Position numbers and translations under genes: made by a program. A stretch of 64,000 nucleotides of DNA from contig JAVMKO010000004.1 of NCBI GenBank assembly GCA_032164245.1, positions 31,039,626 through 31,103,625 of the forward strand, in the 5' to 3' direction. Below, piece by piece: positions 11,681-23,817 of this stretch (the stretch's first letter is position 1; each line of letters starts with the position of its first letter). The notes beneath the pieces are model-generated. The model had not been told where the DNA came from. It did no database searches and was given only the letters and a program-made list of their open reading frames with translations. This DNA comes from Sternotherus odoratus (taxonomy: Eukaryota; Chordata; Testudines; Kinosternidae).

Positions 11681-14265
11681 AGTAGAAAGTGAATGAAGCC
11701 TTGTTTCTTCTAGATGATACTGATTAGGATTAAGAGAGTATTGGGTGTTTGTAAAGTTCATGGCTTGCAGTTGAATTTACCACCTGCTGTCTAGTACTGT
11801 GAATATCTTTTTGAGATTGTTCAATCCATCCAGCAGTGACTGTGTTAATAGACTCTAGTCACTGATTGATATTAAACGATACATGTACCAAACATTCCAT
11901 TTGTCTCTATTGTATCACACTGTGCCTTCTTTCATGTTTCTATTACAAATTCTGTAATAAATAGTCTGATCATTTTGAGTGACATTTAGGATATTTATTG
12001 GGCAAGACATTTCAAGAGAATCTGTCTTTTTGTCTAGTTTATATCTGACAGTTATAACAACCGGCTTTTACCTCCAAAAGGATTGCATTTGAAATGTTCT
12101 GTACATTTTCCTTTTTTTTTCAAGGTGCATATTGGTGACACTTCCAAATATTTTTTATCCAGATTTTCCTTTTCCAATATGATGATTTTATCACCATTAT
12201 CCTGAGTCAGTCCATGATCTACACTAATGCCCCTCTCCTGCTGAACCTTGATCATGTCTTGTATCTAATCCTGCCTGTCCTCCTTAGTCCTATGGGTTTT
12301 ATCAGTTTATATTCCCCAATGAATATATTTTCCTGTTACACTTGAACTTTCTAGCTTCTTCCATAGATAATATTCTGACACTGTCACACATTCCATTCTT
12401 TTGCTAATGTTTTAGGCAGTATTCCCCTTCTTCCCTTCTGAACCTTATTTTACTTTGTTTTCATATCTGTTCATATAAATAAATTTGATTTATTTATAAT
12501 ATCACAACGTGCCTTATTGCTTTCTCTAGGTTTCCTGGGGAATATCTTGCAAAAGGATCATGTGATGTCTCTAATCCATTTAGATTACTGGGAGCTGAAA
12601 AATATTCTGGCTCCAGACTTTTATCTCAGACTCTTGTAAACTTTGTATATACCTGACATTTCTGAATCAAAGGTGATTTTACCACAGTTGATACATGCTG
12701 AGAGATCTTTGTTTTCTTCCCATTCAGAACACAAGGTGAGCTTTGGAATGAAATGACTCCTTTCTTTACACTTCTCCTCATCTCCCTCCTTTTTTTGTTC
12801 TTTTAGAACATCTTTCCTTCTCTCTGTGTGGTTTTTTTGTTGTTACACTCTAGGTAGTGCTGGAGGTGGGGAAGTGACAGTTGGCTATGACATTGCCAGC
12901 ACTTCAATATTGATTGGGGGTCAGGGAGGAAAGGAAATGGAATCCAGTTGTTGAGAGAAGGCTACAACATAAAAATCATTTTGCTGGGGAGAATTCTCAT
13001 AATCAGTTCTAATGCTGATGAAGAAATAATTATATTTACCCTCTCTACATCTGCAAAATTGGAAACCTGAATCTCGTTTGGTGGCAAAAATAAAGTACTC
13101 AAAAAGTGTAGTCTCATTCCCTGCTCTTTTGACTTGAACTCCTGCTGGTAGGACAGTGGACATCATTGTCCCCAGTGGTATCTTACCCACCCCAAACCTG
13201 AAAGAAGCTTCTTCAAGTAAGGCAATATTGATCCTTTCAGCACTGCTATCTTGCACCAATGAGTGGTCAGCAGGAGAGCTTTCACTGTGGGTAGCTAGTG
13301 TGGAATAGAGCAGCTTAAATTCTGGAGCATAGTTCAGTTGCAAAAGGTAAGAAAAGCAGTTTAAAGCAAACTTTGCAGAGATGGTTTATGGAATTCAGGG
13401 AGATACACTTGTCAGAACCCTAATCGTTACTAGTGGTGTACAAATAAATGTAACAATTCTGCATATACCAAGCCACCTTCATGGACACTTACTTCTCTCC
13501 TTGATGTCAAGTGGGATTCTACATAGGACTAAAGGTCAGAACATGAATATTTGTTTGAAAATCAGGGCCAAGGATGTTGACTTCTGGCACAATATATTTG
13601 ATTAAAGAAGTTGCTATATGTGCTATATATAAAGCTGCTGTTATAACAAAACAGGCAATCTATGGTAAACTGATCCTAAACAAAAGCAAAAAAAAAATTT
13701 TTATCATAGATAAATGACAAAATAGGTTTATAAATATATATAATATAGTGAATATATAGCCGAATATATAGTGTTCTAAGTTTGTGGTATACCACTTCAA
13801 ATATTAATATTTCATTATTACAACACTTTATTTCCTGGTCTTCTGGAGAATGCAGCAGTCATGCATTTTTAATTTTTGTTTTAGACATTTACAGTATGCA
13901 TTAGAATTTAATAGTGTGTGTTTTATTCTGCTTAAAATAAAAACAAGACAGGCAATCAAGCTGTCTCAAGGGACTAAACAGTGGTTGGAGATTTTTTCAC
14001 CTTAAAATCACGAGTTCATATGCTCCATTGAAATGTATTACTACATGAAGGCTTTCCAGCAGCCTAATACGAAATGAATCTGTGGTTTTAAGCCAGTAAC
14101 TAGTGAGAAAGTATTCGTATTGTACAAATAAGATTAAATGATACCCTTTTTTTCATCAGGGAGAACAGAGACTGACTTAATAGGCATAGAGATTGAACTA
14201 ACCTCTCAATCTCAGATGATCCTACCGGTCATGATTGAAACACATTGGCAGTACTATGAGCAGAA
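11681..14265. other. Unassigned DNA
   Basis: No gene is supported. A 140-residue minus-strand frame at 12921-13343 is about the length expected by chance in a 64-kb window and has no recognised domain. The end of this stretch, about 14150-14265, leads abruptly into the CpG-rich island. Confidence 0.55.
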
Positions 14266-14475
14266 GTGTCCCTTCTCCCGCACCCCCCTCCCTGCTCGCC
14301 CTCCCATCGTCACCCTCCCCCGGGATCCTTCCCCCGGGGGGGGGCGAGGCCTGCGGTGCCCCTCGCGGCGGGGGGGATCGGGGCTCCCCGGCCTGGAGGG
14401 ACACTCGGGGGCTGGCGGTGCCCGAACTGCCTCCCGCTCCGGGGGAGAGAAGCTGAGTCCTTCGGCTCCCCGTGC

Positions 14476-14890
14476 CGGTAACTCCCGTCCCTCCGCGCCC
14501 CCCACTAAACCTGGCGCCTGCCCCTCCCGGTAACCCCAGTCCTACTGTGCCCCCCGGTAATGCCTGCGCCCGCTCCCAGTAACCCCCGCCTCACAGCACC
14601 TTCCGGTAACCCCCGTCCCACCATGTTCTCCGTAACCCCTGCGCCCGTCCCTCCCGGTAACCTGGGACGGCCCCTCCGTCCTCCCGGTAATCCCCGGTAA
14701 CTCTTGCGCCCGTCCCTCCTGGCAACCCCAGTCCCTCTGTGCCCTCTGGTAACCCTTGTCCCACTGCGCCTCCCGGTAATCCCCAGTAACTCCTGCACCC
14801 GCCCCTCCCGGCAACCCCAGTCCCACTGCCCCCGCCCTTTCCGGGAACCCTTAGTAACCCACGTCCTCTGGTAACCCCTGCCCCCCTGCC
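14476..14890. repeat. Degenerate GC-rich tandem repeat
   Basis: The motif 'CCCTCCCGGTAACCCC', with variants, recurs more than ten times at irregular spacing, separated by 'AGTCCCACTGTGCC'-like linkers. Many repeats contain GGTAA, which resembles splice-donor sites, but no paired exon structure is visible. Confidence 0.65.
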
Positions 14891-15002
14891 ATGCTCCCCG
14901 CTCACCCCACTGATATCTCCTATCGTGCCGTGCTCCCTCCACCATAACCTGAGGTAACCGAAGTCTTTTTTCTCCTGTAAACCCTGTACCATGTGCCGCC
15001 GA

Positions 15003-15021
15003 ACTACAACTCCCAGCATGC
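15003..15021 (+). promoter_or_regulatory. ZNF143 (SBS-type) binding site
   Basis: ACTACAACTCCCAGCATGC fits the known ZNF143/STAF consensus, ACTACAAYTCCCAGVRTGC, at every position. ZNF143 sites of this kind usually lie within about 100 bp of transcription starts in CpG-island promoters. The site sits at the edge of the GC-rich island, as expected for such a promoter. Confidence 0.7.
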
Positions 15022-15250
15022 TGTTCGTCCGGGCCGTCTCTACTGTGCATGACGGCTTCACACAAACCTTTCTAGCCGATTATTATATAGGATGAGGGTT
15101 TTAACTTGGAGCCATTTTTTTTAAGAAACAAAAACCTATTACCCCTTTCCTCACATCTCAGCCTCACCGGAGAGGACAATATAACTCATTTCAATATGAA
15201 ATTTAAATTATAATAAGAAGATCTAAGTTACATTTAGGTACCTAATGGAT

Positions 15251-15412
15251 TTTTTAAAAGCACCTAAAGGTTGATCTGCTAGTCCCATTTACCTCTTTAG
15301 GCATTTGCGAAATTCCACTATTTACCCATCTTCACCTAATTATCTTTGAAAATCTGCCCAAGTCACTTTTTAAAATGTGACTTAGGTGCTTTTGATGATT
15401 TTACCTCTAGTC
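15251..15412. repeat. Palindromic MITE-like repeat
   Basis: The outer segments 'AAAAGCACCTAA' (around 15256) and 'TTAGGTGCTTTT' (around 15381) are inverted copies. The interior has the 'GAAAATCTGCCC' wording common to a family I recognise as dispersed in turtle genomes. The family name is not certain. A related copy lies at 39485-39668. Confidence 0.45.
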
Positions 15413-17986
15413 AAATGTTTCTTCAGGAACAGCAATAAAACTTGAAAATATGCTTAAATGAATAATATATAAAATATACACTTCAATAAAATCCTTTTGT
15501 GAAGAGATCTAACTCAAAGTTGCACAATTTTCCAAAGCTTTAACTATAATTGTTCAAGTTAGTAACAACGGTGAAAGATGATGAGAAATATTCAGAATCT
15601 CTCACTGGCGAATAACTCTATCAAATGTGTATAGAATTATGTCCTGTCCCCTAAGGGACTCAGAAATGTCACTTATAATAGCAGAACTATATCGTATAAC
15701 AACAGAATAAAAACATTTGTATAACTGAACAGTGCTTTTGTTGGTCTCACAAAATCCCAAACATAGTGATTTTTTTCACAGAAGGAAAGCTTGTTACTAA
15801 CTTTAAGATAAGCAGGATTTTTAGCACTATTTAGTCCAGGGAGAACTGTCTGACAGTTATTTCTTCAAGAACAGTTGCATATAAATGGCATGATCAAAAT
15901 ATTCCACCTGCACTCAACTGGATGGAAAGTGCAACTTCCATATTCAGAAGCTTCTCACTTTTGTAATAGATGAACAAGAAGGGAGGAAGAGAGAAAGGTA
16001 ACTTACGAAAAGGAGAAGAGACAGCTGAATAGCATGCTCACTTGTAATGTTTTCTTGTCAGTGAACATCAGGTTACAGGAGGAAGTGATTGAGACAATGC
16101 AGTTACAGAAAGCTAGCTCAGTTTGCGCCTAAAATAAAAATGGGTAAAGAAGTCTCAAATAGATTACTGCACAGACCAGGAGCAATTCTGTGAGCTGCTT
16201 TCTCAGTGCTTTCTGCACATGCTCTGAAAAAGGTTCTGAGCTACTAACAGTGCACCAAAAGATATTTACACCACAAGGACTCAGATTTACTATATGCTGA
16301 AATTTCAGCCTGTTAAAGGCTGAAGAAAGAAAAGAAAAATTCAAAAATCAGATCTGAAACCTCAAATACAGTGGTATTAAGCTGAAAGACATAACTTTAC
16401 TCTTCCTCCTCTGACTTCCAAGTGAAGAAACAGTGCCCCCCTACTATGCATAAATAAATGCTCAGATACATAGAGTATGGATCCATAATACAAACTGATG
16501 GGAAAACAGATACAGGGATCAAAATCCCAAACAGCGCATAGTCCTATTATGTGTGACTCTTGCCTACTTCTGACATACCTAAGGAATCTCTTTTTTAACA
16601 CTTTGGCAACATCCCTATAGAATTTTCAGTCTCATTGAATTGAACTGACATTGGATAAAAACAATCCCAATCAAAAGCTGTGAAAGAGAGAAATACACCT
16701 AACTGGAACTTGACTCCATCAACCATAAGTAAATGAGCTGTCATCTGGCATATCCAAAATCAACAGCACTTTCTATACTGGACACAGATGTCAATTTAAT
16801 AGCCTTGGAAGTGGTATTATCACAGGTGCAAAGTGGTCAGGAATGTGTAATCACTTGTTACCACAAAGCATTGGCACCACTGGAGGCAATATGCTGTTGC
16901 TTGTACATGCCACTGACAGTATCATGTTTAAACAGACAGTAATGGTGTCCAAAATAATCTCATTCTCTTCCCATTAGTTGTAAAGTGCTACAGCAATTAA
17001 GGTCTTAATAGGAGAAGCTAGAATTCATTTTCTGTAAGCAAAAATACTCCCTCTAAGCTTTGCCTCTGGATACCACAAGTAAAAAGGTGGCTCATAAATT
17101 TTTCTGGGAAAATGGATGGACTGAACAAAATTGTTCTGTGTGACTCCAATGTTGTTAACTATGATCACATCACAGCTGTGATCAGTTGTGGATAAACTCT
17201 GGATTTAAATGTCTTCCCCCCCTAAAATAGTCAAACCATACATGCACAATCGTATTGTTGAATATTTAAGGAATATCACTTTGTGATTAAATGCCAGCCT
17301 ATATTCAATCAGTTCTGATGACCCAGAGTGATCAAACTGTATGATAAATGTGTAACTAAATCCTATTATAAGAGATTGAATGTTTTGACAAATGTAGTTG
17401 AGGAAACTGCATTGGAAATTAATGTAAAATGAGTATAAACTGTATACATCAAGAATAAGGGGCAAGAAAGTGTGAAAAACAGTGTTAAAGTTCTTAGTAA
17501 CAGTCTAATGATCAGATATGGGGATCTGAAGGAGGAAACTGTAATCAGGCAACACCAGCAAGCAGAAGAAAAAAAATCTAGATAGTCTTCTGAACAGAGA
17601 AATGTAAGTGCTAGTTATGGATGAAAATATGATCCTTAAGTTTAATGTTATTGGTCTCTATAGATTTGTAATATAGCTGGTGGATTTCCAAACATAAAGC
17701 TATATTAGTGGCATTCTTGACCAAAACAATGACTAGTGGAAGAAGATACATACAAATCTTTCTGAAGAATGAAATTTTGTCTTCTCTATAAATTATAATA
17801 ATTCATTACCTTTGTGTAACAGCTTCTACACAAGGATAGCAAAAGGTTTTAAATATATAAACTAAGTTAGCCTCACAATACCTCTGTGAGAGAGGATAGT
17901 ATTATTACTCTCATTTTCTCTGAGGATTGAATGGCTAGCATTCTCGATTGAGAATGAGACATTGTCAAGGTATAATAATTGCAAAG
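15413..17986. other. Unassigned AT-rich DNA
   Basis: No gene is supported. Short frames on both strands have no recognisable domains. A small perfect palindrome lies near 17164-17180. Confidence 0.55.
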
Positions 17987-18125
17987 GCCCTGATTCAGCA
18001 ATCTATAACTATTCAATAAAGCTCTTAAGCATAGGTTTAAAGTTAAATGTGCTTCACTGCTTGGCTGAATAAGGATAAACTGAAGAACGTGCTTAAATGC
18101 TTTATGGAATTGAGGTCTTAGTGAC
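17987..18125. repeat. Palindromic MITE-like repeat ('CCTGATTCAGCAA' family)
   Basis: Left terminus GGCCCTGATTCAGCAA and right terminus GAATTGAGGTC are degenerate inverted copies. Internal segments 'CTCTTAAGCATAGG' and 'CGTGCTTAAATGC' are also inverted. This is the layout of a short palindromic repeat frequent in turtle and other sauropsid genomes. The copy is old. Confidence 0.45.
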
Positions 18126-20553
18126 TGATTCTCCATTGACTTTAATGGTGCCATGACAATTTACAACAGCTGAGGATCTGTCCCTGTGCGAACATTTTTT
18201 TAAAATATTCCACTAATTCTATTGAATTTATCTTTTAGTACTTAGTTCCTTTTTCATAGAGGTTACATGAAGGGTTTCAGTTATGACTTCTCTGTAGTAG
18301 CCAGAATTTGCACTTCTCAAACTTTCTACAAGGATAATAGCTTAAGAATGAGACCCTCATTAATAATATATATGAAAAATAGACTCTAGTTGTCAGATGC
18401 GATTTTTGAATATCAACAGATATAAATGAGAGTGTCCAATATGCAGAGACCTCATGGCCCAGCTATCCATTTCAATCCCAAATTATCTTCATTATACAGC
18501 AGCTAGAACATAGTCAATTGAAGTTTGGTTTCTGTCTTTTGTTAGCTTTTTAAAAAATCTCTCAGTTATTTTTAGAATGATAGAAAAAAGCAATAGCAGC
18601 TTTGCATATATACAACTTCCTTTCTTGCATTAAAAATACCCTTCACAAACAAAAAACCTCTCTCTTAGTGGATGTATTTATTTAGATACTTTTTTTTTTT
18701 TGCTTGAGTCACTAAACCTGAAGACACCAAGCTACTCTTTCTTCTTGCATAGGTAGCAAGCTTACAATTAAGCTAAACAAAGCAATGGATTCAAAATAAA
18801 CCTTCTAGAGCAAACTAATCTTGTAGAGTCTGTGAAGTCCATTAGTGATACCCTAATTGGGTTAGTATGATTCAGCTGTTCAACTAAGTGACAGTAAGGA
18901 GTATAGTTGCCTTTCCTTTTTTCTTCACAACTGCCATTGGACTCACGCCTGCACCTCTGTACAGGCAGTTCATATTTTCCCAAGTGTAAAATAGAATTGT
19001 GATATTTCTGTCTCAAGTGGACATTATATATAAATCCCAGTGGGACTGTGGACCATGTCACTTTTTATTTTCATTTTAACTTCTAATTCCACAGCTGGAC
19101 AAAAAGTCCTCGCATACCACCACACACACCTCTCTGTTTTTAATTTGGCTTTCACTTGGTAGTTACTTCCTCTACTTGAACTGCATTGAGTGAAGGTAAA
19201 TAACAACTTTTTTTCTTTAAAATCACTTTATTGCTGGGTATTAAAGCAACAAAATCAATAAACCTATGGGGGGGAAGAAGTCATCCTTCTGTTTTACTAT
19301 CATATTGATTTTATAATATTTGGAAAAAAAATCTTTCAGTGCTGGAATAAAGTACTCTCATATCTAGTGATTCTTCTTTTAAAATTAGTACAAGTAGAGC
19401 TAACAAATAATAATTTATGACTGCCTATTGTGTGTAATTGATTCTTTTGAAGACAGTCTTCAAGATTTTTGAGAAGTATTATGAATGCAACCCCAAAATA
19501 TAGAATTACAAAATAATACAAAATGAACAAATATGCATAATTTATTTCTATTTATTTTTTAATTCTTGCTTAACCAGCCTAGGGGATGTGTCGTTGTTGT
19601 CTGAAAAGTTGCTTGTAAATCGAGAATGCCATTCACATGGGTATAAAGCTAGCGATGACTGTTGACCACTGTTTTATATGAGGTGCTTTAATCTGTCTTA
19701 GTTACACATGTACTATATTACTCCTGGCCAATTTTGAAAGTACCTTTTTGTTGTTTTCTGTTGTTACTGGGCTGTTTAATGAATTGTTGCAAACCACTCT
19801 GAATATTCTCTCTGTGGGCTTTATCTAGAACAAATAACACATGGTTTTATATGCAAGAGATGTTAGTTGGTGTAAGAACTTCCATTTAAATTAAGATGTT
19901 GCCAATTCAAAACTGATGAAAGCAATAGTTTCCCCCCCCTCCCCCAAAACACCATTAACCTCTGGAACAACAAGATAACACTGAAGCCAAGAGCTCAGCA
20001 TGATACCTTACTACTGAGTTTGAGGAAATTTTCTCAGGGGCAGTTTATCCAATTATTGCCTATTATAGGGTTTCTTGAAGATTTCTCTAAAATATCTGGT
20101 ATGGCCACTGTCTGTGACAGGGTATTGAACTACATGGACTATAGGTCTGATCCAATAGGGCAATTCAATGTTATCTTATTCAGAAATCAGGTCGCTTGCT
20201 TGTTGGACCCATGCCATCCTCAAAAATCAGAAAAGAAAGTGCTACAAGGAATTCTGAAGCCCATATTTCCACAATTTGATTTAATTTCAGGATCAGTCTT
20301 TTGACTTTTACTACTTCTCTTTTTCCATTTTAATAATGAGAGTGAAGTTTGGCTTGGAAACAAAACACAAAACTGCATTTTTATGAATTCTACACTGTAT
20401 TTCAATTGAATCCAAGTATAATGATATTAATTTGGACACCTATGAAAGGATACCGTACTCTAAAGAATGTTACAAACAATTACTTTAGCACAGAGTGATA
20501 TTTTGTTCCTCAAACAAACATTAACATTAGAGTGTTTTATAGAAAATGTAATT
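18126..20553. other. Unassigned AT-rich DNA
   Basis: I see no gene or clear repeat. The frames here are short and without recognised domains. Confidence 0.55.
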
Positions 20554-20720
20554 TTAAAAATTCCCCCTTGCGCTCAGCAACTCTACCCCATTCTGAATGG
20601 TTTCACAAAGCTGAAATTTCACTTTTTCTATATAGTTGGTTTTGGGGCAAATCATGATCCAGCTCGTGTGACCATCTATTGCCCCTATAGCATCTTCACA
20701 GGCCGGCCATACTGCGGATA
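20554..20720 (-). pseudogene. PIF/Harbinger-like transposase fragment
   Basis: The C-terminal part of a 139-residue minus-strand frame (20554-20973) contains 'CEDAIGAIDG' near 20680-20710, followed by 'ICPKTNYIEK'. This resembles the DDE_Tnp_4 nuclease of HARBI1-like proteins, in which GAIDG carries the first catalytic Asp and is followed by a proline-containing strand and an 'YIN.K' segment. The rest of the frame has no clear match and crosses a 13-C run. The other catalytic residues are not visible, so it is a decayed fragment. Assignment rests on one motif block. Confidence 0.4.
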
Positions 20721-20973
20721 GCAGCAAAGGGGGTGGCATTGCCTCCTCAGAGCCAGTACTCCCCCCCCCCCCCTCATATCCATGTGTATACCCAGGACAG
20801 AGTAGGGAATTGACAAAGCCTTTGTCTCGGTCCCCAGTGCACCTGCTGGAATATGCAGAGCAGAAGGTGCTTGCTGTCTGTGCAGGATCCTTCCCCCGTG
20901 CCCCGCCCCTGGGGACTGAGGAGACAGATTGCATCAGCCAACTGTCAGGTCTGTTCCTGAAATTGCACAGCAT

Positions 20974-22160
20974 TACCTCTTGCTTGAGCCTTGGGGCATG
21001 ATTTAGCTCTATATTTATATTTCTTCATGGAAAACCAAGCCTTATCTTGCATAAAAACTGATGAACTTGAAGCTAAGTCAATTTCTGTGTGTTTAACTTC
21101 AGGCTGAATATTTTGTATTGCTCTAATTAGCACAGTGCACATATATTTTTAAAATAAATGTGGGTACTCTGAGGAAATAATTTAACTAATGAGACAAATA
21201 ATATTTTGTTGAAGATGAAATATGATACTCTTTTCCATCAATAGATCTCATGTTCCAGTTTATAATGAATCAGGAATAAAAATTAAAGCAAGTGATGTTT
21301 ATTAGATGTTTCCTATCAAGATAACTTATGACTAAGCTTACTGATAAAAACAGACTCCATAAACTAGTCAAACCACAGAAATAATTCAGCAAAATATATC
21401 ATTCAATAGGACCATTCACTGTAATATTCTTCACATATTTAATATCACAGCTTAGTCACATTACTTTCAAATAGATTTGTAAGTAGGCATTGATCAGCAT
21501 TGAGTATATAATTCATAATGAATAACTGAGTTAATGAATTCAGCCTCTGTTTTTTGTGAAATATCAACAAGTGAATTGTGACGTTCTTGAAGGTACTCAT
21601 GAATCATATTTGTAACAACTTTTTTGAAATATTTTGCTCAATAAATCATTCACAGTTATTCAGAATTTTGAGATGTGTTGCTGACGAGTAATTAGTCAGA
21701 TAAGTCATGTGCTATTGTTTCTCTTTCCTGATTGGATGACTGTGCAAGCATTTCCAGTAGGAATACTTCTGTTGTAAATTGTCATAACTCCATTGACTTA
21801 AGCCGATCTGCGAAATTTACACAAATTGAGTGTCTGACCCAGTGTGTACACATTTAAAATGAAGTTTCTATAAATATTTATGAATGGAATTTTGTAGAAA
21901 TTTAAAATTTACTTTCGATTAATATGACTTTGAGATTTGCTTCTTGGAACACTTTTTGTGAGCAAAACTTAGCTGTTTGAACATTTGCAGAAAACACCAA
22001 AGGAGAATGAGCATGGCTGAAGCAAATATATTAAAAATTTCTAGTGAATTCACAGAAAATGTTGCACTTGTTTTATCTTAACTTTACTGAGTATGAGTCT
22101 CAACTTGAATAGGTTTGTCCCCAGAAAAAAGCATATTTCTTTTTCATGGGAGACGAACTA
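20974..22160. other. Unassigned AT-rich DNA
   Basis: No gene or recognisable repeat was found. Confidence 0.6.
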
Positions 22161-22161
22161 C

Positions 22162-22192
22162 TAAATAATAAATAAATAAATAAATAAATAAC
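22162..22192. repeat. (AAAT)n microsatellite
   Basis: About seven AAAT units run uninterrupted after one imperfect unit. Confidence 0.95.
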
Positions 22193-23489
22193 TACTGTGA
22201 GGTTTTAGTTTTAGTTTGATACAAGAAATTCAAAATAAGGGAATAAACCATTTAGAAACACTTGGAAAAGGTTCCACAATGACTATACTCCATCTCCCAT
22301 GTCAATGCAATACTTATTTATATTTTTAATTTGAGATTTAGTTTTATAGCAGATTAAGTCCAGGTCAGGAGAAAAAAGACATAAAATCTGGACAACTCTC
22401 CTTCCCCTTCAAAACATTATATAGGGTTGAACTCCATCCTCAGGATGTACCTTCCATCGAATCAAAGGAACTACTTACACACTCACTTCGTTTAGTTGTT
22501 CTACTGCTACCCTGGAGCTTACCTACTCCATATGATCATTAATTAGCTTTACAATGCAAATGAGATTTTTCATGGCTCATGTAATATAGCATCTATAGTA
22601 GATTCCAGTTTAATTCTATATTTCTCAGGAGGCTGCCTTTATCCATGGAATGGTGTGTATTGGATGCCTGTATGTATATCCTTTCAAATGTAGAATATTT
22701 ATGAAAGCAGGTGAAAAAAGGAGCCAGATCACTCACAGCCATGATAAAACCTCTAGATGATACTGTATGGAGGAGCATGCAAAGTCTGGGGATTTAATAT
22801 GCTGCATCCTGTCCCCACTATATAGATCTTGATGGACCTTAGGGAAGATTCTCTCTCTTATACATTCCTCAAAGTTTCAGGGTTGTCCTGCTTTGCTGAC
22901 GCTCTTCCAGATAGTAGTTTGGTACCCAGTTCCAGATGATGGGTAGTTATAGTGGGCCCTAGAGGGAAGTAATACAGCTCTAAACAGTACTAATACAGTA
23001 ATTTTCCAGAGTATACATATTATTATATCAAATAGAGTGACTACTGGAACAAAGAACAACATGATTGGAAAAAAAAGGCATATTAGTATGATCTGAAAGA
23101 CGTTCCTGTGGTGTTATAAGCCTTGGTGTAAGTAATGTTTATATTTTATTACTTCAGAACTGTTTACTTGTTAACCTTTAAGTGTAGAAAACTTAACATT
23201 ACAGGAACAGACAGATTATATTTTATGATACTACTGCAAAAAAAGGTTAGAAAATCATGATACTAATGCAGGCTATTCCCATTTCTGTATTATGTGCCTC
23301 ATAGGATTATAGAAATCAGAGATGAGAAAATCTAATAGGCTATCTGTGGTGGCTTTCTATTAATAAAGTTGATTTAATTTTCACACAACATGTCTGTCCT
23401 CTCATCGCAGCATACCATGCAGTTATTCATGTAATTTAATATTTAAGTCACTGGAGGATAACAGAAGTTTGAGCAATAAAAATGCATTG
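22193..23489. other. Unassigned AT-rich DNA
   Basis: No gene or recognisable repeat was found. Confidence 0.6.
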
Positions 23490-23640
23490 GTTTCTGAAGA
23501 ACAAATTATGCCTGATAAACTTGATTTTTTTAATCAAATTTCAATATTAGTGGATGAAGGGAATATGATGATGTAAGAGATGGACTTTAGTGGAACATTA
23601 GATACAATATATTACAAAATCTTGCAAGAAAACTGAATTC
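23490..23640 (+). mobile_element. Ancient CR1 reverse-transcriptase remnant
   Basis: The DNA reads like a heavily mutated CR1 RT block: 'GAAGAACAAATTATGCC', then a T-rich stretch, then 'TTAGTGGATGAAGGGAATA', corresponding to the part of ORF2 before the YLDFSKAF motif. Frameshifts and stops are frequent. Another CR1-like scrap lies at 24460-24560 in the same orientation, and both may come from one old insertion broken by later ones. Confidence 0.55.
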
Positions 23641-23645
23641 ACATT

Positions 23646-23782
23646 CAGAGAGGTAGCCGTGTTAGTCTGGAATAGCAGAGGTAACAAGGAGTCCTGTGGC
23701 ACCTTAAAGACTAACTAAAGTATTGAAGCATAAGCTTTTGTGGGCTAATACCCACTTCATCGGATGCAAGCAGTGTCTTCCA
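23646..23782 (-). repeat. Interspersed repeat with hammerhead-like core (copy 1)
   Basis: Read on the minus strand, it runs 'GCATCCGATGAAGTGGG', a stem-loop, 'CCCACAAAAGCTTATGC', then 'TTAGTCTTTAAGGTGCCAC' and 'CAGACTAACACGGCTACC'. The same order occurs at 55769-55964. I recognise the family as abundant in turtle genomes. The block at 23727-23763 resembles a hammerhead ribozyme: CCGATGA for CUGAUGA, stem II GTGGG/CCCAC (23740-23755), AAAA for GAAA, then a small stem III. Hammerheads of this kind occur in Penelope-like elements, which suggests an origin. Core positions U4 and G12 are mutated and stem I is not evident. Confidence 0.7.
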
Positions 23783-23817
23783 CTTATGATCCTTATGTCT
23801 TCCACTTATGATCCTTT
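23774..23817. repeat. 22-bp tandem duplication
   Basis: GTCTTCCACTTATGATCCTT is present twice with a 22-bp period, starting inside the end of the preceding repeat. Confidence 0.9.

Larger units (their letters stand above)
14266..15065. promoter_or_regulatory. CpG-rich island, candidate promoter
   Basis: GC content and CpG density jump sharply near 14266 and fall again after about 15060, in otherwise AT-rich DNA. The left part (14270-14480) resembles a conventional CpG island. The middle is a degenerate tandem repeat. The right end carries a ZNF143-type site at 15003-15021. This combination is typical of TATA-less housekeeping or bidirectional promoters. No exon can be identified beside it. 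Alternatives are a GC-rich repeat insertion or a lost promoter. The 186-residue minus-strand frame (14505-15065) is Gly/Arg-rich repeat translation and I do not call it a gene. Confidence 0.5.

Noticed and set aside
12921..13343. 140-residue minus-strand frame
   Set aside because: With ordinary base composition, a few frames of this length are expected by chance in 64 kb, and no motif was recognised.
14505..15065. 186-residue minus-strand frame, with an overlapping 156-residue frame
   Set aside because: Gly/Arg-rich repeat translation in a CpG-rich tandem array; frames overlap on the same strand and no domain is visible.
22162..22192. CRISPR-like or phage-type arrays among the tandem repeats
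   Set aside because: The repeats are microsatellites or minisatellites without unique spacers, in an animal genome.
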